Shown here: piece by piece, positions 8,083 through 17,440 of the stretch | How positions within the stretch are numbered: the first letter of the stretch is position 1 | Layout: each line of letters starts with the position of its first letter | Origin: Albirhodobacter sp048262715 | GTDB lineage: Bacteria > Pseudomonadota > Alphaproteobacteria > Rhodobacterales > Rhodobacteraceae | Direction: 5' to 3' | DNA length: 64,000 nucleotides | Assembly: GCA_048262715.1 (NCBI GenBank) | Contig: JBLXEV010000003.1 | Span: forward strand, 1-64,000 | Notes under the pieces: model-generated | What the model saw: only the letters and a program-made list of their open reading frames with translations | Database searches by the model: none | What the model was told of the DNA's origin: nothing | Translations under genes and position numbers: made by a program

Positions 8083-8913
8083 TCAGGTCGGACTGGGGCT
8101 GTGCGGAATCTGACGATTGCCCGCGCCTTTGTCCAGCGCCTCCTGCGCGGCAAACCGCCTGCCAAGCGAGGCCTTCGCCGCCCGCACCGCCGCGATGATC
8201 CCGCGCTCCTCCGCTCGCCTTTCCGCAAGCCCCACCGCAATCGCGCTCGCGAGATGGCATCCCGTCCCGCGCAGATCAAATGGGTAGCGCTTGGCCGCGA
8301 AGCGCATGCGTTCACCTGACGCCAGATAGAGGCAATCCACGGCCTCGGCGCGCGCCGTCTGATCGTGCCCGCCCTTCACCAAAATGGCCCTGACTCCGCG
8401 CGCCATGAGTGCCGTCACCACCTCTTCGGTCTTGCGCGGATCCGTCACCCCCAATGCCGCGCCCAGCGCCGCCAGCTCCGGCAGGTTTGGCGTCAGCACA
8501 TCGGTGCGCGGGAATAGGTGCGCAATCATCGCTGCCAGCCCTGCCGGATCGAGAAGCGCACGGCCCGAACTCGCCCGCAGCACCGGATCCAGCACCAGCG
8601 GTACCGCGCCCTCCGGCGGCAGAGCCGCAGCCACCGCCTCGACACTCATCCCATTCCCCAACATCCCGATTTTGATCGCGTCGACCCGATCCTCAAATGC
8701 GGCCGAAATCTGTGCACGCAGACCCTCAGAGGGCACAGGCATCGCCCATCGCACGCCCTTATCCGTTTGCGCCGTCACCGCCGTAACCGCACATCGCGCG
8801 ATACCGCCAAGGTCCGCCACCGCTGCCGCGTCGCGCATCAGCCCCGCGCCACCGCTGGAATCCATCCCGCCAACCAGCAGAATTTTCGGCCCCATTTTCA
8901 TCGGGGCCTTCAT
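8083..8913 (-). CDS. thiD: Hydroxymethylpyrimidine/phosphomethylpyrimidine kinase
   Basis: 276 residues. ThiD phosphorylates HMP and HMP-P to HMP-PP, the pyrimidine half of thiamine. The N-terminus ILLVGGMDSSGGAGLMRDA is the ribokinase-like substrate loop, LDPVLRASSG the central motif, and DLRGTGCHLASAIAVGLA holds the anion-hole GTGC with the catalytic Cys/acid region. ATG 8913 overlaps the stop of the thiF-like gene (ATGA), supporting translational coupling and this start over the longer frame. It is the last thiamine gene of the operon. Confidence 0.92.
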   Translation of the reverse strand: MKAPMKMGPKILLVGGMDSSGGAGLMRDAAAVADLGGIARCAVTAVTAQTDKGVRWAMPVPSEGLRAQISAAFEDRVDAIKIGMLGNGMSVEAVAAALPPEGAVPLVLDPVLRASSGRALLDPAGLAAMIAHLFPRTDVLTPNLPELAALGAALGVTDPRKTEEVVTALMARGVRAILVKGGHDQTARAEAVDCLYLASGERMRFAAKRYPFDLRGTGCHLASAIAVGLAERRAEERGIIAAVRAAKASLGRRFAAQEALDKGAGNRQIPHSPSPT

Positions 8914-9899
8914 CCGCCCACCGACACAATCGCCACCGGATTGGGCCAGCGCTGCGCCAGCCTGCGCGCCCCGTGCCAAGCGCGCAGCCCGCTGGCACAG
9001 GCCAGCACGATGCGCGCGTCACCTTGCGGGGTAAACCCGTCGAGCGCGTCCGGCAGGATCCGCAACGCCTGCGGCACTGCGGGCACCGGCGCCTCGATCA
9101 TGCCGCGTAATTCAATCACTGTATCCTCGGGCATAATCTCCGAAAGCCCAACGATCTGCGGCCCCTGCGAGCCCTCCTCCTGCGCCGCATCGAACCGAAA
9201 GGACGACACCCGCCACGCCGCCAGATCGACCGACATCATCTGCCCGAGCGGGCTGGGCTGATGGCCGAGCAACACGGATAACGCCATCTGCGCCTGCAAG
9301 GCCCCCATCATCATCACCGCAGGCCCCATCACCCCCGCCTCGGCGCAGGTTTGCATCCGTGGCGGCAGATCGGGAAACACCGCGCGGTAACTCGGCGCGC
9401 CGCCACAAAATCCGCCCACTATCCCTGCGCGCGCCAAGACCGAGGCACTTATCAGAGGCGTGCCTGTCGCGGCGCAAATATCGGAGAGGCTATAGGTCAG
9501 CGCGAAGCTATCCGCCGCATCCAGCACCAGATCTAAGGCCCCCCTGGTGATCATCGCCCGCGCAAGGACCGGATCCATCCGCGCGACCTGCGGCATCATG
9601 TGACACTCGGGATTCAGCGCCGCCATCGCCCGCGCCGCGCAAACGGCCTTAGGCTGGTCAACATCCGCCGTAGAGAACAACGTTTGCCGATGCAGATTGC
9701 CCAGCTCGACGGTGTCGTGATCCACAAGCTCGATCCGCCCCCCTGCCGCAGATGCACCAACGCCCGCCCCCACAAGTGCGGGCAGAAGGCTCGCCGCCAA
9801 TCCACCCGCACCCACGATCAGCACGCGGGCTGCGGCCAAGCGCTCCTGCCCCGCAGCCCCGAACTCGGGCAGGCAGATCTGGCGAGCGTAACGGCTCAT
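8910..9899 (-). CDS. thiF: ThiF/MoeB-type adenylyltransferase with C-terminal rhodanese-like domain
   Basis: 329 residues. ThiF adenylates the C-terminal GG of ThiS before sulfur loading. Seen here: MSRYARQICLPEFG, the ATP-binding GAGGLAASLLPALVGAGVG, NLHRQTLF with the catalytic Arg, LDAADSF and CAEAGVMGP with the conserved Cys. The last about 90 residues (from DTVIELRG) look like a rhodanese domain with its active-site loop VLACASGLRA. No CxxC pair is present anywhere, so the structural zinc site of E. coli ThiF and MoeB is absent. It is coupled to thiE and thiD by ATGA overlaps. The operon position favours ThiF over MoeB. Confidence 0.88.
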   Translation of the reverse strand: MSRYARQICLPEFGAAGQERLAAARVLIVGAGGLAASLLPALVGAGVGASAAGGRIELVDHDTVELGNLHRQTLFSTADVDQPKAVCAARAMAALNPECHMMPQVARMDPVLARAMITRGALDLVLDAADSFALTYSLSDICAATGTPLISASVLARAGIVGGFCGGAPSYRAVFPDLPPRMQTCAEAGVMGPAVMMMGALQAQMALSVLLGHQPSPLGQMMSVDLAAWRVSSFRFDAAQEEGSQGPQIVGLSEIMPEDTVIELRGMIEAPVPAVPQALRILPDALDGFTPQGDARIVLACASGLRAWHGARRLAQRWPNPVAIVSVGG

Positions 9900-10504
9900 C
9901 GTGCGGCCTCCTGCGCCAGTGACAGCCATTCCGCGCAGCGCGCCTGCGGATCGGTGGCCTGCACGATATCGGTGACAACGGCGCAGCACTCCGCCCCCGC
10001 CGCCCAGACCCCGCCCGCACGCTCAGGCGTCAGCCCACCAATCGCGACCAGTGGCACAGCACCGATCCGCGCTTTCCACTGCGCCACCCGCGCCAAGCCC
10101 TGCGGCGCCCATGGCATCTGTTTGAGCAGCGTCGGATAGACCGGACCGAGCGCGACATAGGCGGGATCGCAGGCCAAGGCGCGCTCCAACTCGGCCTCGT
10201 CATGGGTCGAGAGGCCGTAACGCACACCCGCACGGCGCAGCGCCGCAAGATCGGCCCCGTCCAGATCCTCCTGCCCGAGATGAACAAAATCCAGCCCCAG
10301 TTCCAGCGCCAATTCCCAATAATCATTGAGAACAAGCTGCGCGCCATTCGCATCACAACAGGCTTTCGCCCGCAGCACTTGGGCGCGCAGATCCTGCGCC
10401 GTGAGATCCTTGGCGCGCAGCTGCACGAGGCGCACGCCCAAGGGCACGAGCCGCTCCAGCAAATCGGCATCCGCGGTGATCAGATAGAAGTTCGGGAAGG
10501 TCAT
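9896..10504 (-). CDS. thiE: Thiamine phosphate synthase
   Basis: 202 residues, TIM-barrel. ThiE joins HMP-PP to the thiazole phosphate carboxylate to make thiamine phosphate. Recognisable are FYLITADAD at the start, GVRLVQLRAKDL with the pyrophosphate-contacting QLRxK, the DYWELALELGLDFVHLGQEDL segment, and GPVYPTLLK plus LVAIGGLTPERA in the phosphate-binding end of the barrel. It is slightly shorter than the usual 210-215. Both ends overlap neighbours by four bases (thiG upstream, thiF downstream). Confidence 0.93.
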   Translation of the reverse strand: MTFPNFYLITADADLLERLVPLGVRLVQLRAKDLTAQDLRAQVLRAKACCDANGAQLVLNDYWELALELGLDFVHLGQEDLDGADLAALRRAGVRYGLSTHDEAELERALACDPAYVALGPVYPTLLKQMPWAPQGLARVAQWKARIGAVPLVAIGGLTPERAGGVWAAGAECCAVVTDIVQATDPQARCAEWLSLAQEAAR

Positions 10505-11259
10505 GCCAGCTCCGCCATGCCAAAAATCGGGGTTGAGGCTACGGCCATATCGCGCGCGGGCATGATCCCTGCAGTATAGGCCGCGCGCCCCGCCGCCACC
10601 GCCATCCCGAAGGCCCGTGCCATCGCAACAGGATCGGTCGCCTTGGCGACGGCGGTATTCAAGAGCACCCCGTCATAGCCCAGCTCCATCGCCTGTGCCG
10701 CCTGCGAGGGCGCGCCGATCCCCGCATCCACGATCAGCGGTACGCCCTTGAACTGCGCCCGCATCCGCCGCAGCCCGTCGAGATTGCGCAGCCCCTGCCC
10801 CGAGCCAATCGGCGCGCCCCAAGGCATCAACACGCGGCATCCCGCCTCCAGAAGCTTCTCGCCCAGCACCAGATCCTCGGTCGTATAGGGGAAGACCTCG
10901 AACCCCTGCGCGCAGAGCTCGCGCGCGGCCTCCAACAGGCCGAACGGATCGGGCTGCAGCGTGTCCGCATGGCCGATCACCTCCAACTTGATCCACGCCG
11001 TGCCGAACAGCTCGCGCGCCATCTGCGCCGTGGTGATCGCCTCGCGCGCGCTATAGCATCCGGCGGTATTGGGCAGGATCCGGCAATTGCAGCCGCGCAG
11101 GATCTCGCGGAAGGCCGCGCCCTCCGCCCCCTCGCGGCGCAAGGAAACGGTGATCACCTGCGCGCCCGAGGCCGCAATCGCCGCCTGCAAGATCGCGGGA
11201 GAGGGATATTGCGCGGTGCCCAGCATCAGCCGCGAGGTCAAATCGACGCCATAAAACAT
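10501..11259 (-). CDS. thiG: Thiazole synthase
   Basis: 252 residues, normal length. ThiG condenses deoxyxylulose phosphate, dehydroglycine and ThiS-thiocarboxylate sulfur into the thiazole. The sequence has LMLGTAQYPSP at the N-terminus, SGAQVITVSLRR, WIKLEVIGHADTLQPDP containing the Schiff-base Lys, VFPYTTEDLVL, MPWGAPIGSGQGL and LIVDAGIGAPSQAAQAMELGYDGVLLNTAVA, all standard. It starts one base after the thiS stop and ends in an ATGA overlap with thiE. Confidence 0.96.
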   Translation of the reverse strand: MFYGVDLTSRLMLGTAQYPSPAILQAAIAASGAQVITVSLRREGAEGAAFREILRGCNCRILPNTAGCYSAREAITTAQMARELFGTAWIKLEVIGHADTLQPDPFGLLEAARELCAQGFEVFPYTTEDLVLGEKLLEAGCRVLMPWGAPIGSGQGLRNLDGLRRMRAQFKGVPLIVDAGIGAPSQAAQAMELGYDGVLLNTAVAKATDPVAMARAFGMAVAAGRAAYTAGIMPARDMAVASTPIFGMAELA

Positions 11260-11260
11260 A

Positions 11261-11458
11261 TCAGCCTCCCTGCATCGGGGTGAGAATTTCGACCTTCATA
11301 CCGGGGGTGAGCGCCGTGCCCGCCCGCATCCCGCGCGGCACGAAAGCGCCATTGAGCGCGGTCGCCACGGCTTCCGCTTGTAGCGCGCGCTCCGCCACAA
11401 GCTCGGCAAGGGTGGCGGCATGGGTGGTGATTTGTGCACCGTTGAGTTCGATCAGCAT
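11261..11458 (-). CDS. thiS: Sulfur carrier protein ThiS
   Basis: 65 residues, beta-grasp ubiquitin-like carrier. It ends in the obligatory Gly-Gly (TPMQGG) that ThiF adenylates and that becomes a thiocarboxylate. The internal ALNGAFVPRG is the conserved loop. It overlaps the end of thiO by seven bases and is followed immediately by thiG, its acceptor enzyme. Confidence 0.95.
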   Translation of the reverse strand: MLIELNGAQITTHAATLAELVAERALQAEAVATALNGAFVPRGMRAGTALTPGMKVEILTPMQGG

Positions 11459-12437
11459 GAGGCGGCCTCCTGTTGGGCGGGTGTTTGGGACTGGCCGAGC
11501 AGCCTTTCGGCCAACGCCTCGGCCAGACTGGGGGCCATCAGAAAGCCGTGGCGATACATCCCGTTGAGCGAGACGCCGCCATCCGACCCGATACGGAACG
11601 CAGGGATATTATCGGCATAGGCAGGCCGCAGCCCCGCGCCCGTCTCCACCACCTCGGCCTCGGCAAAGGCGGGGTGCAGCGTGTAGGCGGCGGAGAGCAG
11701 CTCCATCACGGCGCGGGCGGTGATCGGGCCGGATCGCCCGCTTTCCACCATGGTCGCGCCGATCATATAGGCCCCCGCGCCGCGCGGCACGATGTAGCAG
11801 GGAAAGCGCGGATGCAGCAGGCGGACGGGGCGCGAGAGGGTCAGTTCGGGCGCGTGCACCATCAGCATCTCGCCGCGCACGGGGCGCAGATCGGGCTGCT
11901 GATCGCGCGCAGCGATGCCGCGACAGTCCAAAATCTTCCCCTGCGGCGCGCCGGACGAGAACCGCACCCCGCGCCTCAGCAAAGCCGCGCGCAGCCCCTC
12001 CAGCGCGGCGCGCGGATCGAGATGCGCCTCGCCTGCATAAAATAGCCCGCGCGTGAAACGGCCCGCGAGATCCGGCTCGAGCGTGGAGGGATCGACCCAG
12101 CGATGCGCGTCCGCATCATGGAGGGACGTTGCGCGCAGGAAGCGATCCAGCTCGCTTGCATCGCGCGCGGGCGCGAGAACCAGCGTCCCGCGGGCGGCGA
12201 AACTCGCCGCCCGCGCCGCCCACCAAGCCAGAGCCGCCTTGCCCGCGATCACCACCGCTTCTGGCGCGCTTTCGCCCTCGCAATAGGGCGCGAGCATCCC
12301 CCCCGCCAGCCATGAGGCGGCGGCGGCAAGAGGGTCTGGCGCGATCACCTCGACCCGCGCGCCGCGCTCGGACAGAGCGGTGGCGAGGCACAGCCCCGCC
12401 ACCCCCGCGCCCAGCACCGAATAGAGGGGCGGGTGGC

Positions 12438-12441
<4 letters not shown>
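11452..12441 (-). CDS. thiO: FAD-dependent glycine oxidase ThiO
   Basis: 329 residues. ThiO oxidises glycine to the dehydroglycine used by ThiG in aerobic bacteria. The N-terminus SVLGAGVAGLCLATALSERGARVEVI is the FAD dinucleotide-binding fold; WLAGGMLAPYCEGE is a ThiO-typical loop, and YMIGATMVESGRSG with ETGAGLRPAYADNIP lies in the C-terminal substrate domain. Its start overlaps the thiC stop by four bases. The presence of ThiO rather than ThiH indicates an oxygen-dependent thiazole route. Confidence 0.93.
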
Positions 12442-14288
<1,847 letters not shown>

Positions 14289-14293
14289 AAAGT

Positions 14294-14314
14294 GTCTCCA
14301 CACAATTTGGAGAC
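14294..14314 (-). promoter_or_regulatory. Hairpin that covers the thiC ribosome-binding site
   Basis: On the minus strand GTCTCC (14314-14309) can pair with GGAGAC (14299-14294) around a nine-base loop. The second arm contains the GGAG ribosome-binding site of thiC, so the hairpin would hide it. A second GTCTCC lies near the aptamer 3' end at 14414-14419 and could compete for the same arm. This is a plausible expression platform for the TPP aptamer; not tested. Confidence 0.5.
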
Positions 14315-14330
14315 CCAATCCGAACATCAG

Positions 14331-14352
14331 CAAGAAAGGGGCCTAGCGCCCC
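14331..14352 (-). terminator. Terminator-like hairpin in the thiC leader
   Basis: On the minus strand GGGGC and GCCCC make a five-pair stem with a five-base loop, followed at once by TTTCTT. A second such element, GGGCC-GCAG-GGCCC-TTTT, lies upstream at 14375-14392. Placed between the aptamer and thiC, either could act as an attenuator. Confidence 0.4.
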
Positions 14353-14431
14353 GCGCACCCAAAACAGGTTACGCAAAAGGGCCCTGCGGCCCGAAGGCCC
14401 GCCCATGGTGAATGGAGACGGAGATGCCCTT

Positions 14432-14541
14432 CGGTCTTCCTACGCCAGTGTCAACTGGGTCAGGTTCAAAGGGTCGCTGCACCGCTCGCAAGGTTGCCCC
14501 GCGCGCAATCAGCCTCTCAGTCCCTTAGGCGGGACTCCCCT
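14432..14541 (-). ncRNA. TPP riboswitch (THI element)
   Basis: Minus strand, about 145 bases before thiC. It shows the conserved aptamer blocks in order: GGGGAGTCCC opening helix, GGGACTGAGAGGCTGA (the CUGAGA core), a variable helix, then ACCCTTTGAACCTGA and the closing GCGTAGGAAG. These are the parts that bind the pyrimidine and pyrophosphate of TPP. It controls the whole thiC-O-S-G-E-F-D operon by product feedback. Confidence 0.95.
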
Positions 14542-14552
14542 GACGTGGCGCG

Positions 14553-14581
14553 ACTATCGGAAAGGATTGCCTCAAGGTCAA
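14553..14581 (-). promoter_or_regulatory. Promoter of the thiamine operon
   Basis: On the minus strand TTGACC (14581-14576), a 17-base spacer and GATAGT (14558-14553) form a good sigma-70 promoter. The expected start near 14546 falls a few bases before the first helix of the TPP aptamer, which fits well. Confidence 0.7.
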
Positions 14582-14721
14582 CCAGAAAGTCTGGCGGGCG
14601 TGGTGGCGTGTAGGCATCCGCCGCCCAAAACGGAATCGCATTGAAAACCGCTGCACCGAGACACAACACCAATAGAGAATTCCGCCCCCTGTGGGGAGTA
14701 TTCTCTCGAAGAGGGGGGAAG

Positions 14722-14798
14722 TGGTGGCGAGGGGGGGACTCGAACCCCCGACCCTGCGATTATGAGTCGCATGCTCTAACCAGCTGAGCTACCTAGCC
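14722..14798 (-). tRNA. tRNA with CAU anticodon, probably elongator tRNA-Met
   Basis: A complete 77-base cloverleaf with encoded CCA. Anticodon stem TGCGA/TCGCA surrounds loop CTCATAA; T arm GGGGG-TTCGAGT-CCCCC; D arm GCTC-AGCTGGTTA-GAGC. The acceptor stem is GGCTAGG/CCTCGCC with one U4-C69 mismatch. The 5' strand GGCTA matches the elongator Met type; a CAU tRNA modified to read AUA (Ile) is the alternative, since its anticodon stem also resembles that class. Confidence 0.9.
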
Positions 14799-14874
14799 AC
14801 TGCGGCGGGTAACTAAGCGAGGGGGCGGGGGGCGTCAAGAGAAAAACTTCGACAATCGACACCAAACCTGTCGC

Positions 14875-14910
14875 AATAAAAAAAGTCCGGCACGAGGCCG
14901 GACCTTTCTT
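14875..14910 (-). terminator. Terminator of the L,D-transpeptidase gene
   Basis: GTCCGGC and GCCGGAC (14885-14891 and 14897-14903) pair around a five-base loop. On the minus strand the stem is followed by seven T residues. It lies 30 bases after the L,D-transpeptidase stop and separates that transcript from the tRNA. Confidence 0.85.
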
Positions 14911-14934
14911 ATTTATATTTAAGGGCTTGACGCC

Positions 14935-15573
14935 TTAGTAGACGGTGACAGGCGTACCGATTGGCACCCGATCAAACAGCGCCATCACATGATCATTCAC
15001 CATCCGCAGGCACCCGTTCGACACGGCGTGCCCAATGGACGATGGCTCTGTCGTGCCATGGATGCGGATCGCTGTGTCATGGCCGTTTTGGTAGAGATAA
15101 AGCGCCCGCGCGCCCAAAGGATTCTTCGGGCCGCCGGGCATACCGCCCTCATATTTCTTATAGGCCTGCGGGTTGCGCTCGATCATCTCGGGCGTGGGAG
15201 TCCAGCTCGGCCATTCCACCTTGCGCTGGATCGTCGCCTCACCGCGGAACACCAGCTCTGCCTTGCCAACCGCAACGCCGTAGCGCATCGCGCGGCCCGG
15301 GGCGAAGACGTGATAGAGGAAGAATTTCGGGCTCACCACGATGATCGACCCAACCGCAAGCGACGGCTTCACACGCACTTCGCGCGGGTAGAACTGCTCC
15401 GCGATGGGCCAGGTTGACCCCTCAGGGAAAGTTACGGGACCAAGTTCGATTTCAGGAGTCGCGGAAGCGGCGGCTTTGACCAGCTTCTCCGGCGCGGCCT
15501 GCGCGAACAACAGGCTGGGCGTCGCCACAAGCGGCGCGGCAACAAACGAGGCGAGTAGGGCGCGGCGGTCCAT
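14935..15573 (-). CDS. L,D-transpeptidase (ErfK/YbiS/YnhG family)
   Basis: 212 residues. An N-terminal signal peptide (MDRRALLASFVAAPLVATPSL, cleavage after FAQA) sends it to the periplasm. The YkuD catalytic domain ends in HGTTEPSSIGHAVSNGCLRM, containing the His and the SxGC nucleophile Cys. Such enzymes make 3-3 peptidoglycan cross-links or attach lipoproteins to peptidoglycan. It is a single-gene transcript with its own terminator. Confidence 0.93.
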   Translation of the reverse strand: MDRRALLASFVAAPLVATPSLLFAQAAPEKLVKAAASATPEIELGPVTFPEGSTWPIAEQFYPREVRVKPSLAVGSIIVVSPKFFLYHVFAPGRAMRYGVAVGKAELVFRGEATIQRKVEWPSWTPTPEMIERNPQAYKKYEGGMPGGPKNPLGARALYLYQNGHDTAIRIHGTTEPSSIGHAVSNGCLRMVNDHVMALFDRVPIGTPVTVY

Positions 15574-15766
15574 AGGATTCTCCGTTCAAAGGTCTTGTTA
15601 CGGTAACAGCTAGCGGAGCAGCACTCAACTTCAAGCGATATCCTGCCGATACGGCCCACAAGGGCTTGAACAGGGGCCGTCGCTGTCGCGGCGCAGGTTT
15701 TGCGGATTCTTCCACGCAGCCAAGGCGGTCTGCGCATCACAAGAGGCTATACACCGTCTCAATTCG

Positions 15767-15967
15767 TCAGAAAGCGCTGCCGCGCTTGACACCGAGCTTG
15801 GCGAAAAGTCGCGCGGCAGGGCAAAATCCGGTGAAGGCCGATTGCAGCAGATTCGCACCGACAAACACCGTGAGCCAGACGAAATACGGCGAGACATATA
15901 CCGTGAGCAGAACGCTCACGAGGATCATCGTACCAGCGAAGGCCAACATAACGCGATCAAGGGACAT
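15767..15967 (-). CDS. DUF2892 (YgaP transmembrane-like) membrane protein
   Basis: 66 residues from ATG 15967 (AAGGA seven bases upstream). Two hydrophobic helices (VMLAFAGTMILVSVLLTVYVS and FVWLTVFVGANLLQSAFTG) are followed by FCPAARLFAKLGVKR, the Cys-containing end typical of DUF2892. Related proteins are often encoded with rhodaneses, persulfide dioxygenases or sulfide exporters. A palindrome of the SqrR/BigR kind lies about 60-80 bases upstream, which supports a link to reactive sulfur. Exact function unknown. Confidence 0.85.
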   Translation of the reverse strand: MSLDRVMLAFAGTMILVSVLLTVYVSPYFVWLTVFVGANLLQSAFTGFCPAARLFAKLGVKRGSAF

Positions 15968-16026
15968 GGGGTTTCCTTTCGGGACACGCACTGACGTCTG
16001 AGCGTATCTTACCCGATCCGGATTAA

Positions 16027-16046
16027 ATATTCAACAATATGAATAT
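16027..16046. promoter_or_regulatory. Palindrome resembling a SqrR/BigR (ArsR-family) operator
   Basis: ATATTCA and TGAATAT, seven bases each, are perfect inverted repeats around a six-base AT spacer. This contains ATTC-N8-GAAT, the form reported for the sulfide-responsive repressor SqrR. It stands out as strongly AT-rich in GC-rich surroundings and sits upstream of the DUF2892 gene. No ArsR-family gene is in the window, so any regulator would be encoded elsewhere. Confidence 0.55.
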
Positions 16047-16076
16047 AACTCCCCAAAGGGCTGAGCCGCTCCGCAC

Positions 16077-17270
16077 TTAGCTGCCAAACACGCTCCCAGT
16101 AAGCAAGTACTGCGCTGTGATCGGCAAGCTCCCTGCCCCGATCACCCGCGCATCTGGGCCGACCGACCCCTCAAGCAGATCCGGCAAGATGATCCCTTGG
16201 CTGTCGATCTCGGTCAGCGCCGCACGGACCTGCTCAACCAAACGGGCGCGGACATCGGCCGGGAAACCGCCATCCAGCATGACCGCCTGGAAATCAATCA
16301 CGGAGCACATCGCCACCACGGCAATTGCTATCGGCTTGGCGGCCTCCGTGATCCAATCGGTGAGATGCGGCTCGATGTTTTGCCACCCCTCGGGGCCGGT
16401 CCAGATTTGCATCGGATCCCCCCCCGCCTCGGCCAATTTACGCTCCAGCAAATAGAGGGAGGCATTGTGAATCAATTGGTGGCCCGCGCGGCTCGTATCC
16501 CCCACAGGCAAAGTGCCCAAAGCCCCCGCATTGCCAGAGCGGCCGGCAAACACCTGATCGTTGAGGACGACACCGCCGCCCGCAAAATATCCAATGAAAA
16601 GATAGGCATAATCCGCGACTTCGCGGCCACGGCCAAAGCCGTGCTCGGCTGCGCAGGCCGCAGTGGCATCGTTGGAAAGATACACGCGATAGTTGGAGAA
16701 TTTCGCGATCTCAGCGGCAAAATCGAAGCCGCGCCACGCGTCCATTTCCATCGGCGTGGCATTGACCGCATCGAGCCAGTTCCACATCTCGAACGGGGCC
16801 GCGATGCCGATCCCGCAGATCCGCTCAACTTGGCGCGGCGTAAGATCACGACGGATCACGTCGAGCCCCTCGCGCAGGAACTCCAGAATCGTATCAGGTG
16901 TCGGAAACTGATACGTGCTGGAATGCCGTGCCCGCAACTCGCCTGCGAAATCCATCAGCACGAGATCGCAGCTCCGGCGCCCGATCTTCAATCCCAAAGA
17001 CAGCACCCCATCAGGGTTCAGCGCGACAGGCGTGAGCGGCTTGCCAACTTTACCGCGTTGGGGTTCGCCCTTCACCACCAGCTCATCCGCTTCCAGCTTG
17101 CGCAAGATCACCGAGACCGTCTGCGGCGACAGCCGCGTTCTGCGCGCGATCTCTGCCGAGGCAATCGCCCCATGCCGATGGATCAGAGACAGCATCAGCC
17201 GCTCATTATGATCGCGCACGCCGATCTGATTGGCCCCGCCTGCGGGGTCGCGGATTGTCATGTTGTCCAT
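16077..17270 (-). CDS. ROK-family transcriptional repressor, probably of the frc transporter
   Basis: 397 residues from ATG 17270; ATG 17261 and 17333 are alternatives. An N-terminal winged helix-turn-helix (GAIASAEIARRTRLSPQTVSVILRKL) is followed by the ROK domain with ERICGIGIAAPFEMWNW and GGGVVLNDQVFAGRSGNAGALG. The ROK zinc motif CxCGxxGC is absent; the segment after GHQLIHN goes straight on without it. It is divergent from frcBCA across a 170-base gap containing a palindrome, so it most likely represses that sugar transporter in response to the sugar or its phosphate. Confidence 0.85.
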   Translation of the reverse strand: MDNMTIRDPAGGANQIGVRDHNERLMLSLIHRHGAIASAEIARRTRLSPQTVSVILRKLEADELVVKGEPQRGKVGKPLTPVALNPDGVLSLGLKIGRRSCDLVLMDFAGELRARHSSTYQFPTPDTILEFLREGLDVIRRDLTPRQVERICGIGIAAPFEMWNWLDAVNATPMEMDAWRGFDFAAEIAKFSNYRVYLSNDATAACAAEHGFGRGREVADYAYLFIGYFAGGGVVLNDQVFAGRSGNAGALGTLPVGDTSRAGHQLIHNASLYLLERKLAEAGGDPMQIWTGPEGWQNIEPHLTDWITEAAKPIAIAVVAMCSVIDFQAVMLDGGFPADVRARLVEQVRAALTEIDSQGIILPDLLEGSVGPDARVIGAGSLPITAQYLLTGSVFGS

Positions 17271-17325
17271 GTCCAAGCTGTCCCTAAAATCTCCTCCAGC
17301 GTCAAGGATGATGCGAGACGATTCA

Positions 17326-17342
17326 TAAATCAACTGGATTTA
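17326..17342. promoter_or_regulatory. Candidate operator of the ROK regulator
   Basis: TAAATC and GATTTA form a perfect inverted repeat with a five-base spacer. It lies just before a TTGACA at 17347-17352 that could be the -35 of frcB, with a weak TGCTAA near 17373. Repressor binding here would overlap both divergent promoters. It also argues against the longest ROK start at 17333. Confidence 0.5.
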
Positions 17343-17440
17343 CTTATTGACAGGAGGGGGTGAGTCGCGGTTTGCTAAGCGCAGACCAGCCGGAGGAGGT
17401 TGGGGCGACATCGCGCTAAAGCGCATTCTGGGAGGATAAT

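Noticed and set aside
14578..14772. 64-residue minus-strand frame across the tRNA and the thiamine promoter
   Set aside because: It overlaps the tRNA and promoter completely and has no protein features.
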